Source of the DNA: Vibrio astriarenae
GTDB taxonomy: Bacteria > Pseudomonadota > Gammaproteobacteria > Enterobacterales > Vibrionaceae
Assembly: GCF_010587385.1 (NCBI RefSeq)
Contig: NZ_CP047476.1
Span: 1,426,001-1,490,000, forward strand
DNA length: 64,000 bases
Direction of reading: 5' to 3'
The translations under genes and the position numbers were made by a program. This document shows positions 36,817 through 45,534 of this stretch, in pieces (positions within the stretch are counted from its first letter, which is position 1; every line of letters begins with the position of its first letter). The notes beneath the pieces were generated by a model that worked only from the letters and a program-made list of their open reading frames with translations, was not told where the DNA came from and ran no database searches.

Positions 36817-38670
36817 TTAGTCGTTACTTTTTTCCAGTTCCTCATCGGTACCAATGAAGCCACCTGTTTGGTGAGCCCAGAGGTGCGCATAAATACCGCC
36901 ATGCGCGAGCAGCTCCTGATGCGAACCCTGCTCAACAATCTCTCCTTTGTCGAGAACAATCAAACGATCCATAGCTGCAATTGTTGAGAGACGGTGAGCA
37001 ATAGCAATCACGGTTTTTCCAATCATCAGCTCATCAAGACTCTCTTGAATTGCCGCTTCGACTTCAGAGTCGAGTGCCGATGTCGCTTCATCAAGCACCA
37101 AAATTGGGGCGTTTTTTAAAAGCACACGCGAGATCGCGATACGCTGACGCTGACCACCAGACAATTTTACCCCCCGTTCACCGACTTGTGCATCGTAGCC
37201 TACGTTGCCGAATGGGTCTGTCAGGGTTTGAATAAATTCATCGGCATGCGCTTGTGTCGTTGCTTTGAGAAGATCCTCTTCGGTAGCATTTGGGTTGCTG
37301 TATAGAATGTTGTCTCTGATTGAGCGATGCAAAAGAGAGGTATCCTGCGTCACCATACCGATGTTTGCTCGCAATGAATCCTGTGTTACGTCAGAGATGA
37401 CTTGGCCATCGATCTTGATTTGACCAGCCTCGACATCGTGGAAGCGTAGTAATAGATTAACCAGCGTAGACTTGCCCGCACCAGAGCGTCCCACCAGCCC
37501 GACTTTTTCTCCTGGCTTGATATTCAGATTAAGGTGATTAATGACGCCCTTATTCTCACCATAATGAAAGCTGACGTTCTCAAAGTTTATCGCTCCTTTT
37601 TCCACGTTAAGTGGCAGTGCCTTTGGCGTGTCTTGAATTGAGATCGGCTTAGACAAGGTTTTCATGCCATCCACTACTGTGCCCATATTTTCAAACAGTG
37701 AGCTTACCTCCCACATGATCCACTTGGACATGCCGTTAATTCGAAGCGCAAGAGCGATTGCGATCGCGATAGAACCCACACTGATCGCATTATGCGTCCA
37801 CAGGTAAATGGAGATGGCACCAATGGAGAAGACCAGTAGATAGTTGGTAATTTCCACCAGCACATCGAACTGAGTTACCAAGCGCATTTGACGATAGACG
37901 GTTTTTAGAAAACCTTGCATGCCGTGTTTGGCGTATTCAGTTTCTCGATCTGTGTGTGAGAAAAGCTTTACTGTGGCAATGTTAGTGTAGCTATCCACGA
38001 TTCGCCCAGTCATCGTAGAGCGTGCATCAGCTTGATCAGAGGCAACTCGCTTCAGTTTCGGCACATAGTAGAGCTGAATTGAAATATAGGATGCGAGCCA
38101 CAGCAGCATCGGGATCATCAGTCTAATGTCAGCCTGCGCGAGAAGCACTACAATCGAGGTGAAATAGACGCTGACATAAACAAAAACGTCCATGGTCTTC
38201 ATCACCGTTTCTCTAACTGCAAGGGAGGTTTGCATCACCTTGGTCGCGACTCGACCCGCAAAATCATCTTGGTAGAAGGTGACGCTTTGCTTGAGTAAGT
38301 AGCGGTGTGCCAACCAACGGATCGACATTGGGTAGTTACCCAGTAGAGTTTGGTGTACTAACAACGAGTAAATGATCATCAAGATGGGCATCACAATGAG
38401 TAGCAAAAATGCATAGCCCAATAGCTGACTCTGATTGTCCTGCCAAAAAGTCGCAGGGTCGCTGTTTGATAGCCAATCGACCAAGTTACCCATTGCACCA
38501 AACAGAGAAACTTCAACCACAGCCACGATCAGGGACATCAGAGACATTACTAATAGCGGAATTTCAAAACCACGCGTGTAATGACGACAAAAGGCAAAAA
38601 TGCCGCTCGGTGGCGGCTGTGGAGACTTATCAGGAAAGGGCTTGGTAAACCCTTCAAATCTATTAAACAT
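36817..38670 (-). CDS. Exporter-type ABC transporter, fused permease and ATPase
   Basis: A 617-residue half-transporter of the MsbA-like superfamily. Six membrane helices lie in residues about 30-330; the nucleotide-binding domain has Walker A VGRSGAGKSTLV near 405, Q-loop VTQDTSLLHR, signature LSGGQRQR, Walker B ILVLDEATSAL and switch IAHRLSTI. It should dimerise in the inner membrane and export a lipid, drug or peptide; the substrate is unknown. AGGA lies 7 bases before the ATG. It is divergent from the CtlX-like gene. Confidence 0.93.
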   Translation of the reverse strand: MFNRFEGFTKPFPDKSPQPPPSGIFAFCRHYTRGFEIPLLVMSLMSLIVAVVEVSLFGAMGNLVDWLSNSDPATFWQDNQSQLLGYAFLLLIVMPILMIIYSLLVHQTLLGNYPMSIRWLAHRYLLKQSVTFYQDDFAGRVATKVMQTSLAVRETVMKTMDVFVYVSVYFTSIVVLLAQADIRLMIPMLLWLASYISIQLYYVPKLKRVASDQADARSTMTGRIVDSYTNIATVKLFSHTDRETEYAKHGMQGFLKTVYRQMRLVTQFDVLVEITNYLLVFSIGAISIYLWTHNAISVGSIAIAIALALRINGMSKWIMWEVSSLFENMGTVVDGMKTLSKPISIQDTPKALPLNVEKGAINFENVSFHYGENKGVINHLNLNIKPGEKVGLVGRSGAGKSTLVNLLLRFHDVEAGQIKIDGQVISDVTQDSLRANIGMVTQDTSLLHRSIRDNILYSNPNATEEDLLKATTQAHADEFIQTLTDPFGNVGYDAQVGERGVKLSGGQRQRIAISRVLLKNAPILVLDEATSALDSEVEAAIQESLDELMIGKTVIAIAHRLSTIAAMDRLIVLDKGEIVEQGSHQELLAHGGIYAHLWAHQTGGFIGTDEELEKSND

Positions 38671-39090
38671 AATTATTCCTGGCTTAAAGAGCGCGAACTA
38701 GAGATTCCCAAAGGAAGAGAAAGCACGATAAGGTGATTCGATGGTGATTGATCGTCCCTTTGGTTCATAGAGCAGTCATACTCAAAGAACACTTAATGAG
38801 TTGACATCACTAAGGTTATTTAAGTGTAAACAGTTGTATCCATCATATACCGATTACAGATTGAACCCCAACTTTCTAATCGAGATTCAAAGTAGATAGG
38901 CGTCATGACTGATGTTGTCATAGTCGGGCTTTTCTAAAAATGTTTACTGTATTTTCATTATATTGAAGGAAAAATGACTGTGTACGACGCTAATCTGAGA
39001 TTAAAACAGAAACTTTATTCGTAACATGCTGATTACAATTGGCGAATAAAAAGGAAAAGCGACAAAAGTCGTTACTTAGTGAGATGGATT
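38671..39090. other. Divergent promoter region of the ABC transporter and CtlX-like genes
   Basis: 420 AT-rich non-coding bases. No operator, repeat or small gene was recognised. Confidence 0.4.
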
Positions 39091-40056
39091 ATGCAACTAA
39101 ACCCGCGAGTTAAATCGACGATATTGTCACAGCAAAATGCTAACTGTGTCGTGATGGTGCCACCTAAAGAGTTTCAGTTTAATCAAGAAACGGCTGCTGA
39201 TAATGAATTTCAAACATCCTTACAGCTAACACCTGCAGAACTCACACAACGAGTCATGGACGAGTTCAACACCATGGTTGAGGGGCTGCGTAGCCAAGGA
39301 ATCGATGTGATTGAGTTCGATTACCATCCAGGAGCGAGCAAAACCCCTGACGCAGTTTTTCCCAACAATTGGTTCAATACACAACCCGGTGGCACGCTCA
39401 CAACATTTCCTATGGCCTGTTGCAATCGACAGGCAGAAGTCCGTGTTGACGCCTTAAGCGACCTGCTTGCAAAATCGAACCGACCCGTCAGAAACACTCA
39501 AGATTTCACCCAATGGTTAGAAAAGGGTAAGTATCTAGAAAGTACTGGCGTGATGGTGATGGATCATATCGGAAAGCGCATCTATGCAGCCTTATCTTTA
39601 AGGTGTGACAGAGCCGTACTAGATGCATACGCAACGACGATTGGATACGAGGTAGTGGCATTTGCCACTAAGTTAAGTTCCGGAGCATCGGTTTACCACA
39701 CTAATGTCATGATGTCTGTAGGGGAGGGGTTTGCTGTTATTTGTGATGAGGTTATTCCTGAGTTTGAACGTCGCTTAGTGCAGAAAACATTGGCGAAAAC
39801 CAAACAAGTAATTTCGATTACCGAGGCACAAATGGGGCAGTTTTGTGGCAACATTTTACAGCTTGAGAGTCAGCAAGGGGACAAGTTTATTGCTATGTCA
39901 CAAAGTGCGTTTGATGCCTTGACGCCTGTTCAAAAATCCCAGCTAAAAGCCCATGGAAAGTTGTTACCTTTTGATGTCACTACCATTGAAACCATTGGCG
40001 GGGGCAGTGTCCGATGTATGCTCGCGGAAGTGTTTCTTCCATACAGTCCGGATTAG
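39091..40056 (+). CDS. ctlX: Guanidino-group hydrolase, CtlX-like (arginine-deiminase fold)
   Basis: A 321-residue cytoplasmic enzyme of the amidinotransferase/deiminase superfamily. Signatures are VFPNNWFNT, the His-containing SGASVYHTNVMMSVG and the C-terminal catalytic Cys in IGGGSVRCMLAE. The pattern matches the group annotated as citrulline utilisation hydrolase CtlX; the exact reaction in this organism is inferred. The ATG at 39091 is preferred over a GTG four codons upstream. No arginine or citrulline pathway genes adjoin it. Confidence 0.85.
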   Translation: MQLNPRVKSTILSQQNANCVVMVPPKEFQFNQETAADNEFQTSLQLTPAELTQRVMDEFNTMVEGLRSQGIDVIEFDYHPGASKTPDAVFPNNWFNTQPGGTLTTFPMACCNRQAEVRVDALSDLLAKSNRPVRNTQDFTQWLEKGKYLESTGVMVMDHIGKRIYAALSLRCDRAVLDAYATTIGYEVVAFATKLSSGASVYHTNVMMSVGEGFAVICDEVIPEFERRLVQKTLAKTKQVISITEAQMGQFCGNILQLESQQGDKFIAMSQSAFDALTPVQKSQLKAHGKLLPFDVTTIETIGGGSVRCMLAEVFLPYSPD

Positions 40057-40060
40057 GTGA

Positions 40061-40082
40061 GAGCCAACCTGCAGGTTGGCTC
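40061..40082. terminator. Perfect 22-base palindrome between convergent genes
   Basis: GAGCCAACC and GGTTGGCTC pair around TGCA, directly after the CtlX stop. T-runs are weak, but the position suits a shared terminator. Confidence 0.6.
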
Positions 40083-40091
40083 GGAAAATAG

Positions 40092-40274
40092 TTATCTATC
40101 TTTGTATGGCGACCCATCTTGGCGCAGACAGTCAGTTATCGGCATTGTTCCGACGTATTCTCCTGACACATAACAAGGTGCAGGTGGTGGCGTTCGAGAT
40201 GTGCTACCGGACATCGAAGAGGCGAAGGAGAGCGTCGAAACAGCAAAAAGTAGAGTTGTGATCAGAATTTTCAT
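40092..40274 (-). CDS. Small secreted protein (60 residues)
   Basis: The ATG at 40274 has AGGA 9 bases upstream and begins a clear signal peptide (MKILITTLLFAVSTLSFASS). The mature 40 residues are Pro/Ser/Thr-rich at first (GSTSRTPPPAP) and then hold two Cys (PCYVSGEY and ITDCLRQDG) that could form a disulfide. I do not recognise the family. It is convergent with the CtlX-like gene. Confidence 0.7.
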   Translation of the reverse strand: MKILITTLLFAVSTLSFASSMSGSTSRTPPPAPCYVSGEYVGTMPITDCLRQDGSPYKDR

Positions 40275-40514
40275 TTTTATTGTCCTTTTGTTTTGAAGCA
40301 AGGCTTCATATAAATTAGGGGTATTTGTGATTTATGTCACATTGGTAGGTATATGTGAGGTTGGAAAAGAGTCAAACCGCTTCAAACAAATCGATGAAAA
40401 AGACGGTGCGAAAGTATCAATAATGAGTCAAATTATGTAACCGTTACATAATCGACACCAAAATAGGGTGATTTAGGGTAAGATCGGCACACGTTAACTA
40501 ACGAGTAAGATGCG

Positions 40515-40790
40515 ATGAGCTTTAGCGAACTTCAAAATAAACTGGCTTCAATTCCCAACATCGAAGCCTTGTTTGAGTATTTTGAGGTAGACGTTAACCG
40601 TCAGTTTCTCGTTCAACATCAAATCGAAATTATCAAACGCTTTAACGGTTATCTGCTACTGCAAAAACCGCAAGATTGGTTTGAGGCAAGAAGAGCATTA
40701 CGTGGCGCGTTCTGCAAAATTCATCGTGGTCAGCTTGATACACACACACGTTCGGCATGTCGTGGCTGTACTTCCTGCCTTCGTCGTTAG
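40515..40790 (+). CDS. NifW-like small protein
   Basis: A 91-residue soluble protein. The segment LASIPNIEALFEYFEVDVNR followed by IEIIKRFNGYLL resembles the NifW family (nitrogenase-stabilising protein), in which a helix with EEFFxYF is followed by a HILKRF-type motif. It ends in a Cys-rich tail CRGCTSCLRR with a CxxC. No nif gene is nearby, so a nitrogenase role is not supported; the tail suggests metal or redox binding. Family call is moderate. Confidence 0.65.
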   Translation: MSFSELQNKLASIPNIEALFEYFEVDVNRQFLVQHQIEIIKRFNGYLLLQKPQDWFEARRALRGAFCKIHRGQLDTHTRSACRGCTSCLRR

Positions 40791-40793
40791 CAA

Positions 40794-40806
40794 TTTACAA
40801 TGTAAA
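40794..40806. other. parS2 site 8 (TTTACAATGTAAA)
   Basis: Perfect parS2 palindrome 3 bases after the NifW-like stop and 8 bases before the convergent LysR stop. It is the rightmost perfect site in the window. Confidence 0.87.
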
Positions 40807-40814
40807 CGTTGCAA

Positions 40815-41708
40815 TTACTCCGACACAAACTGCTCAATGATGTAGTCTCTCACCAAACGTTTTCGAGCTGGCAGCTGTCTTTGAGCTTTATGAACCAGTG
40901 ACAGTGGCAGCTTGACGGGCTTGCTTGGCTGATAAACCACGAGATCCTCTCTAAACTCACTGCTTTCAATGGCTGCTTGCGCCAAAATCGTAAAACCTAG
41001 TCCTTTTGACACTGGTAATAGAATTTGATGGATTTGGTTCATATAACCAGAGCGATAGAACGCATCGGCATTGAGCTGTTCTAACTCTGATTCACCGCAT
41101 TGAGAGAAATACAGGTTCAGATAGCGCTCGGCATCGGGGTGGGCAATCAAACCAACTCGGTTGAGATCATCGAAGCTTAAGCCGCTCATTGCGAGAGACT
41201 TGGGCAAGATGAGGCACAACTCTTCATCACCAAGCGGCGCTATCGTATACAACTCAGGGTGATCAATCGTGGTCACGATACCAAAATCTAATCGCCCTTC
41301 GTGCACGCCAGAAAGAATGCTTGTGTTTGGTGCTGCCTCCACGGGAAGTTGCAGCTGCGGATGGCGGCTTTGTAGATCGAGCAACTTAGGGTAAAGATAC
41401 AAAGCAATAGCGCCGGAGCAGGCGAGTTTACATTCACCAATATGTGGTGAGTCGAGTTGCATCGCTTCTGCAAGATCGCTTTCTTGTTGCTCAATTTGGC
41501 AGGCATACTGATACATCAAACGACCTTGTTCAGTCAGATCGAAGCGCTTTTGATATCGGGTGAGAAGCGGATGACCACAGGCTTGCTCAAGTTTACTGAC
41601 ATGTTGGCTAACCCCGGGTTGGGTCATAAAAAGTTTTTCTGCCGTTTGAGTGAAGTGGCCGACTTCAACCAGCGTTTTGAAGGTACTAAGCCAAGTACGA
41701 TTAAGCAT
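40815..41708 (-). CDS. LysR-family transcriptional regulator
   Basis: A 297-residue regulator with an N-terminal winged helix-turn-helix (STFKTLVEVGHFTQTAEKLFMTQPGVSQHVSKLE) and a type-2 periplasmic-binding-like effector domain (about 90-290). It lies 145 bases behind the GltS-type symporter gene in the same direction, an unusual layout for LysR genes, which are commonly divergent from their targets. Control of the symporter is possible but not shown. Confidence 0.92.
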   Translation of the reverse strand: MLNRTWLSTFKTLVEVGHFTQTAEKLFMTQPGVSQHVSKLEQACGHPLLTRYQKRFDLTEQGRLMYQYACQIEQQESDLAEAMQLDSPHIGECKLACSGAIALYLYPKLLDLQSRHPQLQLPVEAAPNTSILSGVHEGRLDFGIVTTIDHPELYTIAPLGDEELCLILPKSLAMSGLSFDDLNRVGLIAHPDAERYLNLYFSQCGESELEQLNADAFYRSGYMNQIHQILLPVSKGLGFTILAQAAIESSEFREDLVVYQPSKPVKLPLSLVHKAQRQLPARKRLVRDYIIEQFVSE

Positions 41709-41853
41709 GTGGGTTTTCGTTTAATTTATTAGTGACTTATGTAATGACGTAAGTATATACCGAAGTCTCATGAAGGTGCAGGTTCATGAAAAAAGGAAGG
41801 ATGAGTAGACGATACAAAGTAGTGAGGGAGGCTTAGTGCCTCCCTCATGAGTA

Positions 41854-43191
41854 TTATTGTGTTGCAGTTTTTGATGTGCGATTAAACACAAAACGCCAAA
41901 TAAAGAGCACGAGTGCGATATAGGTGAGTCCAACACCTAAAGCCTGCCACTGCATGCCATGATACATAGCGAAAGGCATCAGTGAGATGATAAAGATATC
42001 TGTGATTGAGCCAGGAACATAAGCAATGGCATAGTCATCGAGCACTTTACTGCGCATATTCGGGTCGACAATACGCAGCAGTGCGATCCCCATAGCAACA
42101 GTGCCCGTCAGCCAACCCCAAGAGAAGATGCCTTTTTCAAACCAGTTCTCTCCGAGGATACGTGGAGCAACCCAGAGCACCAACCATAATGTGAATAGCA
42201 CGCCACCCAACGCCAGTACAATCATAGGTGCCAGGTAGTTGGCGAGAACCGTGATCTTGATTGACGAAATACCAAAGACAATCAAGTAGTCGGTACTCAT
42301 GCCTGAAGCATGGTTAAACGCACCATCACACAGATACTTCGAAGCTTTGGTTTGCTGAGCAATAATACGAATCAGCATACCGCCAAGAAAACCAGTGACA
42401 AAGGTTGGGATTTGAACCTTATCGTGGAACGAAGAAAGGTAGTCCGCAGAGACATACGAGAAAGCGGTTACGATGACCACTAGAGCAGCATGAATCGCAA
42501 AGGCATCCACCGATAGCGACGACATCGTATCTTTCATAACAGGTTGCTGTTCTGAAGGCTTAACTAAACCTTTTCGCTCGTAGTCGTCCATATTATTGAA
42601 ACTGGTGAAGCTCTTTATCCAACCCAGCTTTAAGGCGACTTGCAGGATAAGCATGCCAATTCCGATAGAGAGAAAAATGCCGACTGTGGCGAAGGTTAAG
42701 CTGATTGAGAACGCATCTTCCCAGCCTAGTGAGCCAAAGATATCACCGACAACCGCTGAGGTGCCATGACCGCCCATAAAGCCCGCCGACATAGTGACGC
42801 CCAATCCTGCGTTTATTTCTGGCCAAAATAGAGAAGTGACTAACCAGCCAAGCATAGCGGCAAAGAGCCATTGAGACACAGAGGCTATCTGGTTGAATGC
42901 CCAAAGCGAGCCAGCGCGCTGCGCAACGGTTTTTGGTGATGGGACATCCGTTGCTAGGCCAAGTGCAGAGAAAAGTGCGGCAGTCAAAAGACCTGCATTG
43001 GCTGTAAACGTATCGGTCCATGGAAGCACATCAAACCCAGCAGGGCCAAATGCGAGCCCCATCAACCCAGCCAACACGGCTGAGGGGATGTAGATCTTTT
43101 GTAGTAATGTAATGTGGACGCGTAGCAGCTTGGCGACTACGAGTAGAGCGCCGGCGATGGCTAAGTCAGATAGCATTAAACCCTGAGGCAT
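41854..43191 (-). CDS. Sodium/glutamate symporter family protein (GltS/ESS type)
   Basis: A 445-residue inner-membrane carrier with about 11-12 helices. The re-entrant glycine motifs SAGFMGGHGTSAVVGDIFG and the C-terminal half GISSIKITVLANYLAPM with WGWLTGTVAMGIALLR follow the ESS pattern of GltS, which couples glutamate uptake to sodium. It is longer than E. coli GltS (401), mainly through a cytoplasmic loop (about 200-230). Substrate specificity in this subgroup is uncertain. Confidence 0.85.
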   Translation of the reverse strand: MPQGLMLSDLAIAGALLVVAKLLRVHITLLQKIYIPSAVLAGLMGLAFGPAGFDVLPWTDTFTANAGLLTAALFSALGLATDVPSPKTVAQRAGSLWAFNQIASVSQWLFAAMLGWLVTSLFWPEINAGLGVTMSAGFMGGHGTSAVVGDIFGSLGWEDAFSISLTFATVGIFLSIGIGMLILQVALKLGWIKSFTSFNNMDDYERKGLVKPSEQQPVMKDTMSSLSVDAFAIHAALVVIVTAFSYVSADYLSSFHDKVQIPTFVTGFLGGMLIRIIAQQTKASKYLCDGAFNHASGMSTDYLIVFGISSIKITVLANYLAPMIVLALGGVLFTLWLVLWVAPRILGENWFEKGIFSWGWLTGTVAMGIALLRIVDPNMRSKVLDDYAIAYVPGSITDIFIISLMPFAMYHGMQWQALGVGLTYIALVLFIWRFVFNRTSKTATQ

Positions 43192-43518
43192 AGTGTCTCC
43201 TGATGTTTAGCTCACTCAATTGATGAATGAGATGTGAATATCCTTAGGTAAAAAAGGTACCATCCTTGGAACCAGGCAAGCCGACACTTTAATTGAGAGA
43301 ATCGCGTTACGATTTGTATATCGCTGTAAATTTTGGATACATTTAATAAGTTCGCTTAAATATAGCTATTTTTGGGTTATCGTTGGCTAAATGTCGTTAA
43401 CTATCGATAACTTTAAAGTGTTGCTTGCTTAGGTAATTGTGAAAAAAGCGGCAATTGTACAGATTTACGCCGCTTGGGGCAAATTGGAGGGACGAGCCAC
43501 CAAAGTGGCTCATATGCG
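43192..43518. other. Gene-free stretch between the symporter and cyclase genes
   Basis: Holds the symporter promoter region, a terminator for the cyclase (43442-43475) and a perfect GAGCCAC-CAAA-GTGGCTC hairpin (43494-43511) just after the cyclase stop. No gene. Confidence 0.5.
43442..43475 (-). terminator. Terminator of the diguanylate cyclase gene
   Basis: AAGCGGC and GCCGCTT pair, with six T residues following on the minus strand. Confidence 0.7.
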
Positions 43519-45288
43519 TCACTTGAAGGTATTGAGGACGACCTGGTTACGGCCAAGCCCTTTTGCTTGATAGAGGGCTTTATCAGCACGGCCGATGGTG
43601 ATGTGTTGGCTATCTCGAATCTGTGTGATACCAATACTGACGGTATAGGGTACGCTTTGCTCTTTAATTAGCAAAGGAGACTGCTCAATCCGTTGCCTTA
43701 GCAGTTCACATTGGTCGTAGGCATCGTGTTCGTTGTTTGCAGTGAATAAGATACAAAACTCTTCTCCACCGTAACGAGCAAGACTAATTGTGCCTGGCTT
43801 TGGAAAACAGCGCTCCATAAGCTGCGCGGTTTGGATGATGACTTTATCGCCACATTGATGTCCATGAACATCGTTAATGTGCTTGAAGTGATCAATATCT
43901 AACAGGGCAAAGTAGGCGTGAGGCAGAGTCAGGTGCTCGTTGATCTTCTCTCTGATTGTCAGTTTATTATCAAGCTGCGTCATCACATCCTTACTCTTGA
44001 GCTTCTGCTCAAGGAATAGATTGCACAAAGAGACCTCACAATAGCGTTGAATCGTACACAGCAGCGTGTAAGGAAGAGGAAGTGTAGTTTGCAAATAGAT
44101 AACGCCAAGCAAAGACTCTGACCCGGAGAGTGGAATGACATAATGCCTGCGTGTGAGTTTCTGAGCGCGAGCCACTTTGTCAGCCGAACTGGGTGTTAAA
44201 AAACGGATTGGTCGGCGCCGTAATTTTGCTGCTAATCCTTTATCCTGGATAACGTTGAGCAAATTTCCGTGATAATCCAAACTCTGAAACTGGTGATGGT
44301 GGCTATCGTAGATGCAAAACGCCAGCCCTTGGTGATAAACAAATCGATCAAACAGAGACTTCAGTGCTTGCTTGAATCCATTGAGATCGCGCTGGGTAGA
44401 GAGCATTTTCAGCTCTTGGTTGAGTTGGCTCAATAAATAGCTTCTGGCAGTACCAGAGAGGACTAATACCAGCAATACAATTCCGGCTAAGGTAAATTGA
44501 TAGGATGCCGCCAAGATCTCTTGTCGATCCGTCCCTGAGACATATACCCAGCCCGTTTGTTCATTGAGGTCAAACTCGGTTACTTTGAATTGGCTTTTGT
44601 AGTAATACTCATGTTGGCCAGCGCTTTCGCCTTTTGCAACTCGGTCAGCGACTCCCGATTGATAACTGACAGAGCGTGTCCCAATTCGTGTGGAGTCGGG
44701 GTGAATCACCACTAACCCCGACTTTTCTTCCACGATAAACAGATAGCCATTACTCAGTGTTTTAAGTGATTCTAAGCGAGATGCAGTAAACTGTAGATCA
44801 AACTGCACCCAAATATCAGAGTCCTTATGTTGATCATTCTGATATTTGAGAGCAAAAGCCCAGCGACCCGCGTGTGTTTGATAGATAGAGGAGAGCCAAA
44901 ACGGTTGAGTGAGCTGATTGACGGCTAACCAACTTAAATCCGCATTAGGCATAGGATGGTGTTTTCTATCGTTGATCGAGAGATAACCAGAGCCATCACG
45001 AGCAACCAGCATAATATCGGTATAGGCAATATGCTTATCTAAAATGGCTTGGCCAAGTTCGTAGATCGCTTGCTGACCTTGCACGTTGGCAAGCATGTAG
45101 AGTTTGCTTATTGCCGAATTGAGTTGCGAATCAACAATCTCTTCGGCTATTTGCAGGTTGCGTTTTGATTCTTGATACGCTTGCCGTTCAGTTAACTGAA
45201 TTTGTTGATAAGCGGAATAAAATAGCCCACCACTGAGCAGAAGAATTGCAGGTGGTAAGAAACGAATAAGTAATTTTGGTAAAGCCAT
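43519..45288 (-). CDS. Membrane diguanylate cyclase with periplasmic Cache-type sensor
   Basis: A 589-residue inner-membrane enzyme that makes cyclic-di-GMP. An N-terminal membrane helix, a roughly 240-residue periplasmic dCache-like sensor region (YTDIMLVARDGSGYLSIND, YLFIVEEKSGLVVIHPDS), a second helix near 270-290, a GAF-like stretch and a C-terminal GGDEF domain with active site RYGGEEF near residue 508. No RxxD I-site stands five residues before it, so product inhibition at that site is not expected. The ATG at 45288 begins the first membrane helix; the longer frame adds no family sequence. Confidence 0.92.
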   Translation of the reverse strand: MALPKLLIRFLPPAILLLSGGLFYSAYQQIQLTERQAYQESKRNLQIAEEIVDSQLNSAISKLYMLANVQGQQAIYELGQAILDKHIAYTDIMLVARDGSGYLSINDRKHHPMPNADLSWLAVNQLTQPFWLSSIYQTHAGRWAFALKYQNDQHKDSDIWVQFDLQFTASRLESLKTLSNGYLFIVEEKSGLVVIHPDSTRIGTRSVSYQSGVADRVAKGESAGQHEYYYKSQFKVTEFDLNEQTGWVYVSGTDRQEILAASYQFTLAGIVLLVLVLSGTARSYLLSQLNQELKMLSTQRDLNGFKQALKSLFDRFVYHQGLAFCIYDSHHHQFQSLDYHGNLLNVIQDKGLAAKLRRRPIRFLTPSSADKVARAQKLTRRHYVIPLSGSESLLGVIYLQTTLPLPYTLLCTIQRYCEVSLCNLFLEQKLKSKDVMTQLDNKLTIREKINEHLTLPHAYFALLDIDHFKHINDVHGHQCGDKVIIQTAQLMERCFPKPGTISLARYGGEEFCILFTANNEHDAYDQCELLRQRIEQSPLLIKEQSVPYTVSIGITQIRDSQHITIGRADKALYQAKGLGRNQVVLNTFK

Positions 45289-45490
45289 TCCTTGCTCTAA
45301 CTGACGTTTTCGCTCTGTTACAAAATATCCTGAGGGTACAGTCACCCTCGAACACCCAATGAGTCTCAACTTTGTTACAGGCTTTTAGGTTTTATAGTAA
45401 TCAGAATGTTAGCTGGATCACACTTTATGCGCAACCCAAAATAAGGCGATGGTTTTGTTATCAATAGGTAAATGGCACAGGATAGGGTAA

Positions 45491-45516
45491 AAGAAAGGGC
45501 AGCGATGGCTGCCCTT
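45491..45516 (-). terminator. Terminator of glgX
   Basis: AAGGGCAGC and GCTGCCCTT form a 9-bp stem followed on the minus strand by TTTCTTTT. Confidence 0.75.
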
Positions 45517-45534
45517 AGCGTGAGATCGTGAAGA

